Shown piece by piece: positions 20,733-32,780 of a stretch of DNA of 64,000 nucleotides. This stretch comes from Apus apus. Lineage: Eukaryota; Chordata; Aves; Apodiformes; Apodidae. Within the stretch, counting starts at the first letter, position 1. Every line of letters begins with the position of its first letter. Position numbers and translations under genes: made by a program. The notes below the pieces were generated by a model. The model saw only the letters and a program-made list of their open reading frames with translations. It was not told where the DNA came from and did no database searches. The stretch spans positions 16,620,350-16,684,349 of the forward strand of contig NC_067286.1 in assembly GCF_020740795.1 (NCBI RefSeq). The letters are read 5' to 3'.

Positions 20733-23700
20733 CTAAACAAAAGATGAAAAGAAGAAGAAGAAAAATTGTGTTATTCCTGGGAGTGCCTCTTAGAAAATGC
20801 CAAGGCAGGAGCAGATGGGCATTTGAGGACAAAAAAAGACAGGCACCTGCTTTCCCATGCAGCAGCCAATCCCCCCCCAACACTGCCATTTTGGGAGCAG
20901 CACAGACCTTTGCCAGCAGGTCAGAGGAGAAGAAGAGGGGAAGAGGGAAAGATCATCTGGAAAGACATGCACTGTCAACATGGCTTTAAGTTACAAATGC
21001 TCCAAAGTTCAGGGAGATGGGTGTCCTCATGCACCCATCTAACATTTCCAGCACTCCAGAAAGATCAGAGAATTTTTTCCTTCTGTTACACTACTGCAAG
21101 TGGGAAGGTGCCAGCTCCAAAGATTTAATCAGAGCTAAAAAAACCAGAGTAACTTCAATTTACAATCTACGCAGAGATAATTACTTTTTGCCAGCACCCA
21201 AAAGTGCCTTAAGTAGTAATGTCTGGCTTATTCAGCTGATGAATGAATGAACTGTTGATTAGTTTAGGATAAGAACTCACCAAATGCCTGGTTAGGCAAT
21301 TCCTATTGATATAACCAGGTGTATTAATCACAACCAATCCTTGCACTGTGGGGCAGAAGGGAACCCACCCCTGGCATTGTCACGGCTGGCATTTCTGCAC
21401 AGCCAAAGTGGGGCTGCATGGAGACCACAGCCTGCAGAGAGCTGCAGCTGGGGGAGTGCAAGGGCTGGGTACAGCCACTCTGCTGGTCTTTGCCAGACCC
21501 CCTGTGTGTATGGGAGCCTCAGCCATGGTCAGAGGGAGCAGTGCTGCTCTTTGGGGAGCATCATGGTAATAGCACACACTGCACCAGGTTCAGTGATGGC
21601 AGTGATGCAATGCTATGGCTCACCTAAAAGCATCAGCTGCCCTGAGGCAAGGGGGAGGAGGTGGGGAAGGGACCCCAAAACTTCCTCCAAATCCACAGCG
21701 GGTCTTAAATTAGAAAGCCAGGCTCCTCCTCACTGGGAAACTCTAACTGTGACTTTCATGACTTCATTACTCAGCTGATATATGAGAGACATCTTGAAGG
21801 AGCAGGTGGGCTGACTTAAGTTCAAAAGGAACAACTGCAGCTCAGCAGCTTTCTATTTCAGAGGAAGGCAATAATTCCATAGGCTCCAACCCTGCCCTAT
21901 AAGGGATCCTCTCCATTCCCCAGCAATGACCTTGCACACCACACGTTAACACCAAAAGGATTTAAAACCCTTATGTTCTAAGCAATGATAAACAGCCAGC
22001 ATTTTTATTCTTCTAGTTCCTTATTTATCCTCCTCATCAAATTCAGCATTGCACTGGAAGTAGTGCCAGCAATGGCTGTGTTATGACCTGATGAGTAGCT
22101 GGACAGAAGTATAATCCACTGCTAGGACACATGAGATTTGTGTTTTGTGATCTCTTGGTCCCAGGCTGCTTTTAACTTGGTAGCTGTGATTGCCCACTTC
22201 TCAAGTACAACAGCCACCCCAAGGAGTACTCTGGGGACTCAAACCCCACTAGGCAGGAGGAATCTGGGAGAATTTTCATGTTTTGGAGGAATTTCAGCTT
22301 TTCAAAATGCGTATCTGCTGCATCAATCCCTACTGATTTTTCTGTTAGTTATTTGGATGCTACAACACCTCTGGTCTCTCTCCCCTGGTCTTTTTTATCT
22401 AGATTGTCAAATCTTCAGGATAGACTTCCACTTGCTATCTGCACAGTAGCTAGCAGTATCATAGGTTTACAATCTCATTTCAGCCTCTAAAAAATTATTC
22501 AAGCTATTAGCAGTAACACTTGACATTATGTTGGTTTATGCAGTGGGGCAGCAGAGCTTCTGGCAAAAGCCCACAGAGGGAACCTACCAGATGGCCAGTT
22601 TTTGGCTATTTCCAAAATGCATGATCTCTAAAGGCTCAAAGCAATGGCACAGATTTTGCCTTTAATTTATAAACCCAGGTTTTCTCCTTCCAAAGGTGGA
22701 GGGGAGGGGAAAAAAAAAAAAAAAAGAAAAAAAAAAAAAAAGAGGACTTTTAAAGATCTATGGGCTAAATTCTTCTTCCCTCTCATTCCAGTGACAAGAG
22801 GAGCAATACTGCTCAATATTGGAGAAGAAATCAGCTCAAGAGCCCTGGGTGTGCACACAGAGAGCAGACATCTGTTTGCTGTAGGTTAGGCATGCAATGC
22901 AGCGCATGCTGATCTTTCCAAGGCAATTGAAGTCAATGGGAGTCTTTGCAATCAGGATTTCCATTAACAGTTAGTGGAATGAGCTCATCTAGTCTCTAAT
23001 TTAGCTCTAAGGACCTCTTGCTGAGGGTTGTCACATAGACCATTCCCCTACACTCTTCCATATTTGTTTATCCAAGCGCTAGAATGCGAATGGGATTTTG
23101 CCTGGCATCTGGCTCTGTGCTATAAAAGCCAAGCAAGAATGCCAGCACCCCTGATACCATAATATCCCAACCCTGAGGGGTTTTCTGGGCCCTGGATAAA
23201 ATGAGTTAATAACAAATGCATTGGCAGACTGTGCAGAGATGAGCTAGATGCAGAAACCCCATAGGCTAGGGAAAAGGGGACAAAAAAGTCCAGGGGGAAT
23301 TGCATATTTCAGCCCTGCAAGGGGCCAAGTTTGGTCACTTTGTCAGGAGATGTCATTTAAGGCTGTAGCTGACTGATACTGCCCTGGCTGGAAAATCAAG
23401 GTTTTGCCTCAAGAACAAGATGTCTGTCCCCTTTGTGCCATTCAAAAGCCATCTGGTCCCTTCAAACCGGGGCAAAACATAGACCATCAGAAGAACAGCC
23501 ACCTGAGATGAGAAAGGCTCTTGGATGCCCAACACTGCTGTCCACTTAACTAAGTCTGTCATCAGAGCAGCCAACAAAACCAAACTGTGTTTGCCTCCAA
23601 AAGGCAATAAAGCAAGCAGTCTGCTAAGAGCAGTATATTTTGCTATAAGGATTACATTCCATGAATGCAAGGGAAAGTCTCCAGCTGGCTTGGGATTATC

Positions 23701-25687
23701 CTTTGGTGGAAATTACTTTATGCACAGTAAATGCAGCCTAAGAATAAGGCTGTTAGCACCTTAAGGCAATAATAGGGTTTTGTTTGTACCATGGCAGAAA
23801 AATGGGCTCTGGTCTTGACTGAGGTTTAAGGGTGTAATAAAATCAATTAGTTAATACTGCCCACCATTTAGAAGGAAATCAAAACACACAGGAAACTTCT
23901 GTCAGACCTAAAACTTCCTACCTGCTCCCACTCCTTAAAGGTGAAAGCAAAGGTTATTTTCTGTATTTTGCTCAAGCTAAGCAGGTCACAACTGGAAGGA
24001 CAAATACCCCAATCCTTATTAGCCCCAAGTCAGCAGGAACACCACATCCCTTTTGGCCCCAAATGCTCCTGCCCTTGGCTGAAAGAACAGAGCCAGCACA
24101 TCCCAAGAAGACTCTTAGCAGCTGAGAATGCACCCGGGAGGGGGAATGGGCTGCCATGCACCTCCAGGCTATCCCTGGAAATAACCCGCCTGTCAGTCAT
24201 CCCCTCCCAAGCCAGGCCATACAAGGGAGGCAAGGTAGAAAGAGCCAAAAGAGAAGGGGACAAAAGTGGCCATGCTCAGGGAATGGGACCTTGCAGGGAC
24301 AGCTGTCAGGCGAGGACTAGGGGTAGGAGCTACCAAGCACCACACAGCCACTGTTTCCCAGCAGGAGCTGCTGCAAACCTACTGCATCCATCTTTTTACA
24401 TATATACATATATAAACAAAAACTTTATGTCTTACATATCTCTATTAAAAATATAAATATATTCATACACATTTCTATATTAAAAGCATATGCTTATACT
24501 TTTAAAAAGGTATGTTCCTTCCATCCTTCTCCATCCTCCCATTGTTTCTGAACTGCTGGGTAGTTTCCAGCAGGAAGCATTTCTCTCCCCAGGGGCTGGA
24601 AAGAAAAGTGCCCACCCCAGTGCTGCTGCAGCAACAGGGTAGCAGGACCCAAGTGCTGCTGCATGCTCCACCAGCAAAAAAACAAAATCCCCATTCCCTG
24701 CCCCAAAATGTGCCCTTTACTCTTGTCTTTGGGTTTTTAAGATCTGTCAGATCCCTGCATGTGGTTTGCTAGGAACGAGGCTGAGACAGAGAACTAAAAG
24801 GCAACAACCATGTTTAGCTCATAGTCCCTGCCTTTCCCCTCTTCTTGTGCCCACAAGGGACATCTGCCTGCCCCAGTAATCACCTACAGCCTGGATGGAG
24901 CTCCCCCACACCAGCCACATGCCTCCCATCCAAATCATTGGCATCAAAGCCACCCATGCTGGTGACACTCCTGCTTTTGGAGGGTACCCCCCACTTTGCC
25001 AGTGAAGAGCTCTGCCCCACCGGGCAGCCACAGGCTGGTGAGGATTATGCCCCCACACAGGGGGGGAATCACCCACACTAGGTGGTCAGGCCAGCAAAGA
25101 GCAGGGGTTTGAAGCCAGGCATACAGGGAGCACCCCATCACCCCTCTCAGTTTAACCCACTTCTCCTGCCCCTCTGTGCATATGGGGGGATTCTCATTTT
25201 CAGAGGAAGGGAACAGTTTTCCATGGCCACATTTGTGTTTATAAAGTCTCCCTAGAGCACCACACTCCACAGCCCTCCTCATCAGCTCCCTAATGGTTCT
25301 GCCCTTCGTCCAGCCTGTCTCTGCCATTTCTTTCTCCAGCTGACAGAAGACAGGAGATCAGCATTTCCCTCCAGCTGCTGGATTGTGTTTTCCAAAATGC
25401 CCTGTGAGATGCCACTTTGTTTCTTCATTCCCAGCCCCAGGCCTTGGTTTGGGAAGAGTATTTTCTCTCGCTGCTGATCCTTGAGAGTTCAGAGCACTTG
25501 AATCTCTGCAAGTGACATGAGCCTCACACAATGCCCAGAAAAAGTAAGGAAGGAAAAGTGCTTTTTCCTTAGGATCCTGAATCCTGTGGACCCCAGCTCT
25601 CCTCTGGGGCTTCTTTATTCAAACCAAGCCTCAATTCCTCTGCAGTTTTACCCCCCAGCAGCTCACCTCACCAGCATTCCCACTTAC
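20733..25687 (-). other. TNNT3 intron 1, no gene seen
   Basis: This 5-kb first intron has no convincing coding sequence. It contains an A-rich run at 22703-22741 and an AT-rich stretch at 24390-24490 with TATA-type repeats. First introns of troponin T genes often hold muscle enhancers, but I identified none here. Confidence 0.6.
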
Positions 25688-25754
25688 CTGGGCGGAGTGG
25701 AGAGAAGCAGAGAGCTCCCTGCTGAAGGAGACAGGCAGGCTGAGATCTGCAAGC
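25688..25754 (-). other. TNNT3: TNNT3 exon 1, 5' untranslated
   Basis: This non-coding first exon ends in CCGCCCAG followed by a strong donor GTAAGTGGG (donor GT at 25687-25686). The 5' end is estimated from the TATA box about 30 nt upstream and could be off by roughly 10 nt. It is followed by a 5-kb intron before the start-codon exon, the usual arrangement in troponin T genes. Confidence 0.65.
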
Positions 25755-25776
25755 GTCCCGAGGTGATGCAGCTCTC

Positions 25777-25816
25777 AATTTATAGTGACATTTGATCGTC
25801 TGGAGAAGCCGATTGG
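25777..25816 (-). promoter_or_regulatory. TNNT3: TNNT3 core promoter: TATA, E-box and CCAAT
   Basis: On the minus strand a TATAAATT box lies at 25784-25777, about 90 nt before the exon 1 donor. An E-box CAAATG lies just upstream (25794-25789) and a CCAAT motif at 25816-25812. Transcription probably starts near 25750-25760, about 30 nt downstream of the TATA box. A cluster of further E-boxes (CACATGTG at 26351-26358 and CATATG at 26360-26365) sits about 570 bp upstream. TATA and E-boxes are usual in fast-muscle contractile genes. The exact start and the function of the distal sites are inference. Confidence 0.7.
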
Positions 25817-28781
25817 CACCAGACCCCCTGTGCTGGGCAGGGAAAGGAAGGGAGCAGGGGGAGTTGGAGATGGAGGAGGGAGCAAGGGAAAGGGGAAAAA
25901 AGGTCATACCATGTATAGGAGCAGCTGGAGAAACTGCACAGATGATGCTAAGATGGGAGGGACATGTTTGGAGGGGAAAAAAAAAAAAACCAAAAAGCAA
26001 CACCTCCAGGGCTTATGTTTCTATATTTACAACCACACCAGGCAGGCAGAGCTCAAAGAGGGGTATCTGAGGCAAATGCACCTCAGAAAGAAATTTCACG
26101 AGCGCTGCAGCTCCATGGTGTGTGGTCACTGCTTAAAACCTGGTTGTGGCACCCTGGCTCTTGCAATCGCAGCACCCACAGAGGCCTCTGCCCTTCCAGC
26201 CAGACAGGAGCTCTTCCCTGCTGCCCTCTGCGTGCAAATGGCTTTGACTGTGCTGCAGAATTAGAGCCTGTGAAGGGCTTGGAGACTTTCTGCCATCCGA
26301 TGCTCCTTGAAACAACCGGTCATGAGGCATAAGAATTCAAAAGCACATAGCACATGTGTCATATGTGTTCGTGTGTGGGTGCTGTGTGGCCTGCACTTGC
26401 CTCTTGCTAAGACTATCAGAGCTCTGCTATGCATCAAGAATTGAGGAAGCCTGGAACAAAAAGCAGGAGAGCAAGAACGCAGCCTTAGAGCTTGTCTGAC
26501 CTCAAGCCACACTCAGAGCCATTCTTAGCATGATAAGAAAGCATTATTTAAGAAAGGACATCTTAGAGTGGGCAAACCCCCAATACCTGGACCTAGGATC
26601 CACCTAGGATCCCCTAGGTGCCTGAAAGGGTTTTGCCAGCAGAGCACCCTCTGCAGTTGCACGGCTATGCAGACAGACGATTGCCGTGCCTCAGACAACC
26701 CCCTGGCTCACGGTTTCTGTTTCACTAAACTTTACAGGCTTCAGCTCTTCATCCCCTCCCTCCCACCCCCTCTCTCCTTGGCAGGGCTCCCCGGCGGTGC
26801 AGAGCGTGCCCTCCGGTGTGCCTGGGAGCTCCCGCACCCCCCTCCTCCCAGCCTGTAGGGACAGAGAAAACCTTGAGGAGCTGCAGGGCAGGCGATATTT
26901 TTGGCCGAGGTCGCAGATTGATCCCTGCCCATTCTTTCCCTGCCACTTGCAGGAAAGAGTCCCCAGCCGAGGATGTGGAGACAAGCTTTTAAAGCTGTGG
27001 AGCAGGAATACAGCGGTGCAGCCTCCCATTCACCAGGTAACATGCATGAGCCAAAATTCTCCCTCCAGCTTGTGTGTTCCCTGGCTGCCTGGCAGCTTAC
27101 CCCCTTGCCTCTCTCCCCTACCCCAGCTTGAGCCAATCACTTTTGTCAGTTGGGAGGGGGACAGTGCCTCCATCCTCAGCACCCTGCCTTTGGCTGCCTT
27201 GAGTTTGCTGGGTAGGGGTGCAGAGGTGGGCCCCCCATGCTGCCAAGGAGAGTGGCACATGCAAGGGGACATGCAGTCAAACCAGGTATTGTAGCCTCTG
27301 CTCCCTCAGCCCAGGTCAGCCCAAAGTGCTAGTGCAGCAAACCTGCCTTCACGCTCTGTTTTCAGTGCCATCAAGCATTTTTGCTCTCTTCCCCCAGCTT
27401 GTTTTCCTTAGGCACTGCACCAGCTGGGCATGTCTCCAAGAAATACTGTATTTGCCCAAATGGGCAGCAGAGTAGGGGGGTGTGGGAGGGGAGTCCCCCA
27501 GCTGTTTCTCCTTTTATATTTGCCACGGAGCCAGTTTGGCAATGCTATTCACCAGTCCCCTTGGCCTGTCTGCCAGGTTTAAACTATTTCTAATTCTGAT
27601 GGGGCATTGTCAGTCAGGTCTCCCACAGCAAGGATTGGATCAATCAGTTAAAAAGGAAAAGTGGGTGTATGCAAGCCCATAAGGAGCCTGGGCTTACACC
27701 GTGGCAGCTCTCAGCAGATGTGGAGCTGAACACTCCTCTGGTCCTGTCTGGCTTGCTTGTTTGCTGCCAGCCAGTTGGCAGGAGCAATGTGAGCATCTTG
27801 CAGGGTTGAACAGCCACTGCCAGAGCAGTGCTACTTCTGCACCAGTGGCAGGAAAGCACTCCATATTACTCAAATTCCCCTCCAAGCATCTTGGCAAATT
27901 ATATTGATGCAGGCTACAGGAGGGACAGGTAACCAGATGTTTTTACCTGCAGCAGATCTATTTTCAAGTAGATGAGATGCCATCATTGCTCCCTGCAGCA
28001 CCCTCTTAGTTCATGTACATGTGTCAGTTCAGTTCCTGATATGGACACATTGGGCAACAGCTCCAGACAATGTCTGTCTTTACATTATGCCTCATGTCCA
28101 TGCTCTGGGAAACATCACCACCACCTGGGCTTATGGCCCATCTGCTTAGTATTGTCCCAAAGGAAGTCTGTGCATCCTATGGGCTGCCTCCATCAGAGTG
28201 CTCATGTCCATGTCACGCCTCTTGTCTACAGTCTTAGCATCATCCTCTTCCCACAAGATTGAGAGGATCTGTTCCACCCCTCTGGAAGAGGGTTTATCCA
28301 ATGCACACGTCCTCCATTTGCTCTGCTATCATCTGGTGCAAAACCAAGGCTCATTCCCCCCAGTCCATTTTATGTTTGCATTTTCTTTGCTTTGTGGATC
28401 TCCCTGTCTGCTTCAACATGCAACTATAGCACTCCCATGTCTTTGTTTCATGCTTTAGCCACACACCCTATGCTTTTCATACACACCCTACACCTAGTCC
28501 TTATTTCATCTCTTGATGCCATTGCACAACACTTTCATTCATAGCCTGCAATATTTTGTCATCAGCTTTACCTTTCTTTACTGAAGATGGTCCTGCTGTA
28601 GTATATATATTTTTTGATGACTTTACATTATCTCTGTGTCAGTAACAAGGTGCACTTGGACTTGCCTTTTTGCTGCTGCAGTGCAGCCACACCCACCTAG
28701 AGAGCAAGCAAAGCACCACTAACTACCTCGTGCTCTCCACTGATCATTTAGAAGACAGTACCAAGGCCAAAGAGACAATGC

Positions 28782-28825
28782 ATGCAGGTCACAAACATGA
28801 ACTATGCAGGTCACAAACATGAACT
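28782..28825 (+). repeat. Perfect 22-bp tandem duplication
   Basis: Two exact adjacent copies of a 22-bp unit that begins ATGCAGGTCACAAAC lie at 28782-28803 and 28804-28825 in intergenic DNA. Confidence 0.85.
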
Positions 28826-29257
28826 AAGGTCTCAAACTGCATAAACTCCCTCCACCTGCAGACCTCCAGCCAGAGCCTGGAGGGCATTTAAAGTGACAGC
28901 AGCTTCATCTGGGAGAGGATAAAGCAAACCAGTGTTCCTCCTTGAAACAGAATTAGAGGCTGAGACATAGACCTAGAGAAGTTTCCACTAGGTATCCTAC
29001 CCCAGTATCACATTCTTTTTTGGTAGGTAGGAGCCCCCAAACTAGTTATTTGAGATGTGCCACAGGAATATACAGCATAGCAGGGCCACTTGCAGGGGAG
29101 CTGAAATCAGCTCTTCTGATCTTTTCTGGTTGTTGGCTGACCTATTGCAGCAGCTAGTGCACTCAGCAGGACATGCCTTTGAATAGAGTGTTCACACATT
29201 ACCCCCAATAATTTTACAATTTGCATAAAGATGGGCACTTTGGCCAAATGCTTGCTT

Positions 29258-29296
29258 TTAAATAAATAAATAAATAAATGTATATATGTATATAAA
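29258..29296 (+). repeat. AAAT/TATA microsatellite
   Basis: Five AAAT-type units are followed by TGTATATATGTATAT, a simple repeat in intergenic DNA. Confidence 0.8.
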
Positions 29297-30720
29297 ATAC
29301 CCTCACCCCTTGTGATTATTGTACACCAGTCAGTGGGCAGCATTTCCAAGGTACTCTGCCTCCTGTGGCTGGATGGTGCCCAGCCAGTGAGCTGAGAAAA
29401 GTCCTCTAAAAGTGTATCTAAAACCTCTACAGCCCTGAAAGTCTGAAATCCCACCTGCAGCTTCACATTTATTACAGACTACAGAGTTTGTAAATCAAAT
29501 CAGCTACATCCTTCCCATAAAACAGGTGCTCTTTTACAAGCCAGGAGACACCTAAATCTTGAAAAGAAACATTATCTATCCTTTATTCACCAACTCTGAT
29601 GAACACTGAGCAAACTGATGCAATATGGAAGCAGATGTTGCTTTGGCATGGAAGTTGGGCCTCCTGAGGTCCTAACTCATCCATGACTCTGCAGTTACAG
29701 GGGAACTTGTGCTGGCACCTTCTTTCATCCAAAAATGGTTATATTATCCAAAGTGAAATTGCATGCCAGGAAAATGTGTTTTCCTTGAGTTGTTCCATTA
29801 TTCACAGTCTGAATGTTTCTACTTCTTTTTCCCCATTCTCTGAAGTCACATTTGAATGCTTTCAAAGCAACTTTTTATTTTGCATGATACAGCTATTCTG
29901 GTTTTGATGTATTTGTCCACTTACACAGATATCAGCACTGAAACACTTGAAGAATCTGAAACCACTCAAATGGGCTGAGCCAAAACCAGGCTTCCTCCTC
30001 AGCTCCTCTAATACGCCCTCTTAGCATTTAGGCTTGGGATGTTGGTGCTTGGCTTGTCTCTCCATCCCCAAACTAGGAGGGACCTGGTGCAGCGATGCCC
30101 CTCTTGCAACAGCCACTCAGATACAGGGGAGAGCAAGAATGGACCAGGTGTGGGTTCACCTGCCTGAATCCTGGAGGGTGTCTTTGGAACCTCAGGGTAC
30201 CAACACCTTCTCCTGATAGGGCTCCGTGACATCTCAGAGGTTCAGGGGCATAGCAAGGAGGGAAAAGGGCCACAAAATATCTTTCTGTTATTATCTAATG
30301 ACCAAATTACTTAATTACCTTATTACCAAATTACCTAGGTAGGCCTCCATCCAGCTTCCCAATACTTGCTCTTCTCCTTGCATCTGGAGAGAAGGAGCAT
30401 GTGGAGGACTCTAGTGTGTTGTTCCTTCTGTGAAATTCAGTCAGCAGTAGAATCTGCCCCTCTCTTAACCCCTCTTAGAATGTAAGAGGAGAAACTCTAC
30501 ACATTTGCACAAGAAGTGGGGAGGGATCTGAACACCTCCTACTTCAGCATCAGATGCAAACATGCCAGCCTGGTGTGTCATTCAGGCAGTGCCTGTTGCA
30601 ATACACTCACGAGGCTGATGCAGGTTTGGTAGTAACAGAGCAGGATACAACGTGTCCTTGGGCATTTGTAAATTAGGATAAAATTTTCTTATCCGTAATG
30701 ATTTTTTTCTGACTTTCACA

Positions 30721-30838
30721 GAGTGTTATGGGTTGGAAGGGACCTCTGGAGACCATCAAGTCCAACTGCCCTGCCAGAGCAGGACCACCACAGAATCTAA
30801 GGCAGGTTAGGTTCCAGTTAGGTTGCTGCAGTTGTCAT
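30721..30838 (-). mobile_element. CR1 LINE 3' fragment
   Basis: The plus strand reads GTTATGGGTTGGAAGGGACC followed by TCTGGAGACCATCAAGTCCA, the reverse complement of the conserved 3' end of avian CR1 elements. Only about 115 bp remain. It abuts a second, different CR1 copy in the same orientation. Confidence 0.85.
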
Positions 30839-32780
30839 CATAGTATCATAGAATCAAAGTTGGAAAAGACCTTCAAGATCATCAAGTCCAACTGTCTGCC
30901 CTACAATCCCTAACCACTAAACCTTCTCCCAAAACACCATGTCCACCTGTTTTTTTAACACCTCCACCACCTCCCTGGGCAGCCTGTTCCAATGCCTCAG
31001 CACTCTTTCTGTGAAGAAGTTTTTCCAAATATCCCATCTGAACTTCCCTTTGTGCAACTTGACCCCATTTTCTCTTGCCCTATCGCTGGTCACCAGGGAG
31101 AAGAGGCCAACACCCGCCTCACTACAACCTCCTCTCAGGCAGTTGTAGAGAGCAGTGAGGTCTCCCCTCAGCCTCCTCTTCTCCAGGCTGAACAGCCCCA
31201 GCTCCCTCAGCCTCTCCTCATAAGACCTGTTCTCCAGACCCCTAATCAGCCTAGCTGCCCTTCTCTGCACCCTCTCCAGCACCTCAATGTCCTTCCTGTA
31301 CTGTAGTGCCCAGAACTGCACACAGTGCTCGAGGTGCAGCCTCACCAAGGCCAAGTACAGGGGCAGGATCACCTCCTTGGTCCTGCTGGTCACACTATTC
31401 CTGATGCAGGCCAGGACACTCTTGGCCTTCTTGGCCACACTGCTGGCTCATGTTCAGCTGGCTGTCAATCAACACCCCAGGTCCCTTTCTACTGAGCAGC
31501 TCTCCAGCCACTCCTCCCCTCACTCTATCCCCTCATCCAAGTCATCCATAAAGATGTTAACCAGGAGCAGCCCGAGCACTGAGCCCCGGGGAACACCACT
31601 CCTGACCTGCCCTAACTGGATTTAACTCCATTCAACACAACTCTTTGGACCCAGCCATCCAACCCATTTTTTATCCAGTGAAGCGTGTGCACATCCAAGC
31701 CAGCAGCAGCCAGCTTTTCAAGGAGAATGCTGTGGGAAACCTTGTCAAAGGCCTTGCTAAAGTCAAGGCAGACAACATCCACAGGCTTTCCCTTGTCCAA
31801 TAAGCAGGTCACCCTGTCATAGAAGGAGATGAGGTTAATCAAACAGGACCTGCCCTTCATGAGCCCATGCTGACTGGGCCTGACCACCTGGTTGTTCTGC
31901 ATGCACTGCATAATGGTACTCAGGATGATCTGCTTCATCAGCTTCCCTGGTACTGAAGTCAGACTAACAGGCCTGTAATTTCCTGGATCATCCTTCCATC
32001 CCTTCTTGTATATGGGGGCTACATTGGCTGACTTCCAGTCTGCTGGTACCTGCCCAGTCAGCCAGGACTGATGGTAAATGATAGAAAGAGGCTTGGTGGG
32101 CACCCCCACCAGCTCTTTCAGCACCCTTGGGTACATCCCATCTGACCCCACAGATTTGTGCTCATTGTTGTGGTGCAGCAGGTCACTGACCATCTCCTCC
32201 TGGATTGTGGGGGGATCGTTCTGCTCTGGTCCCTGTCCTCTAGCTTAGGGAGTTGGATTCCCTCAACATGACTGGTCCTGTTATTAAAGACTGGGGCAAA
32301 TAAGTCAGCCTTTTCCTCATAATCAGTCACCATGTTTCCTCCTGCATCTAATAGGGGATGGAGGGTCTCCCTGGTCTTTCTTTTGTTGTTAATATATTTA
32401 TAGAATCTTTTCTTGTTGTTCTTTACCATGGAGTTCAGATTAATTTCCAGCTGGGTGTGGGACCTTCTAATTCCCTCCCTGCAGAGTCTCTCAGCATTTT
32501 TGTAGTCATCCTGAGTGGCCCGCCCCTTCTTCCAAAGACCATAGATACTCTTTTTCTCCCTGAGCACCAGCCAAAGCTCCCTGTTTTGCCAGGCTTGTCT
32601 TCTATGCCACTGGCTCACCTTGCAGCACATGGGGATGGCCTGCTCCTGAGCCTTCAATACTTCCTCCTTGAAGAGCGTCCAGCCTTCCTGGATTCCTATA
32701 CCCTTCAGAACTGATTCCCAAGGAATTCTGGCAATCAGACTACTGAACAAGATAAAGTTTGCCCTTTGGAAGTCTCAAAG
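30839..32780 (-). mobile_element. CR1 LINE, defective copy with pol remnants
   Basis: A 1.9-kb CR1 retrotransposon lies on the minus strand, its 3' end near 30840. The plus strand starts ATCATAGAATCAAAGTTGGA, the usual CR1 3'-end motif. Reverse transcriptase remnants occur in three open pieces: 32118-32750 (WKKGRATQDDYK, NKRKTRETLHPLLDAGGN), 31612-32193 (NYRPVSLTS, CLDFSKAFDKVSH) and 30917-31438 (C-terminal [20 protein letters not shown]). The frame is broken between pieces. Just after the segment encoding GVPQG-like and DDLDEG-like residues (about 31500-31620) the sequence jumps to the C-terminal part, so the central catalytic FADD region is deleted. It is 5'-truncated and cannot be active. 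Confidence 0.93.

Larger units (their letters stand above)
25830..30720. other. Intergenic DNA upstream of TNNT3
   Basis: About 4.9 kb with no supported gene. Open frames here, including one of 202 codons at 26686-27294 in C-rich sequence, lack splice signals or family resemblance. It holds the distal E-box cluster near 26355, the 22-bp duplication and a microsatellite. Confidence 0.6.

Noticed and set aside
26686-27294. 202-codon plus-strand frame
   Set aside because: It lies in C-rich intergenic DNA with open frames in several other registers, no splice context and no recognisable domain.
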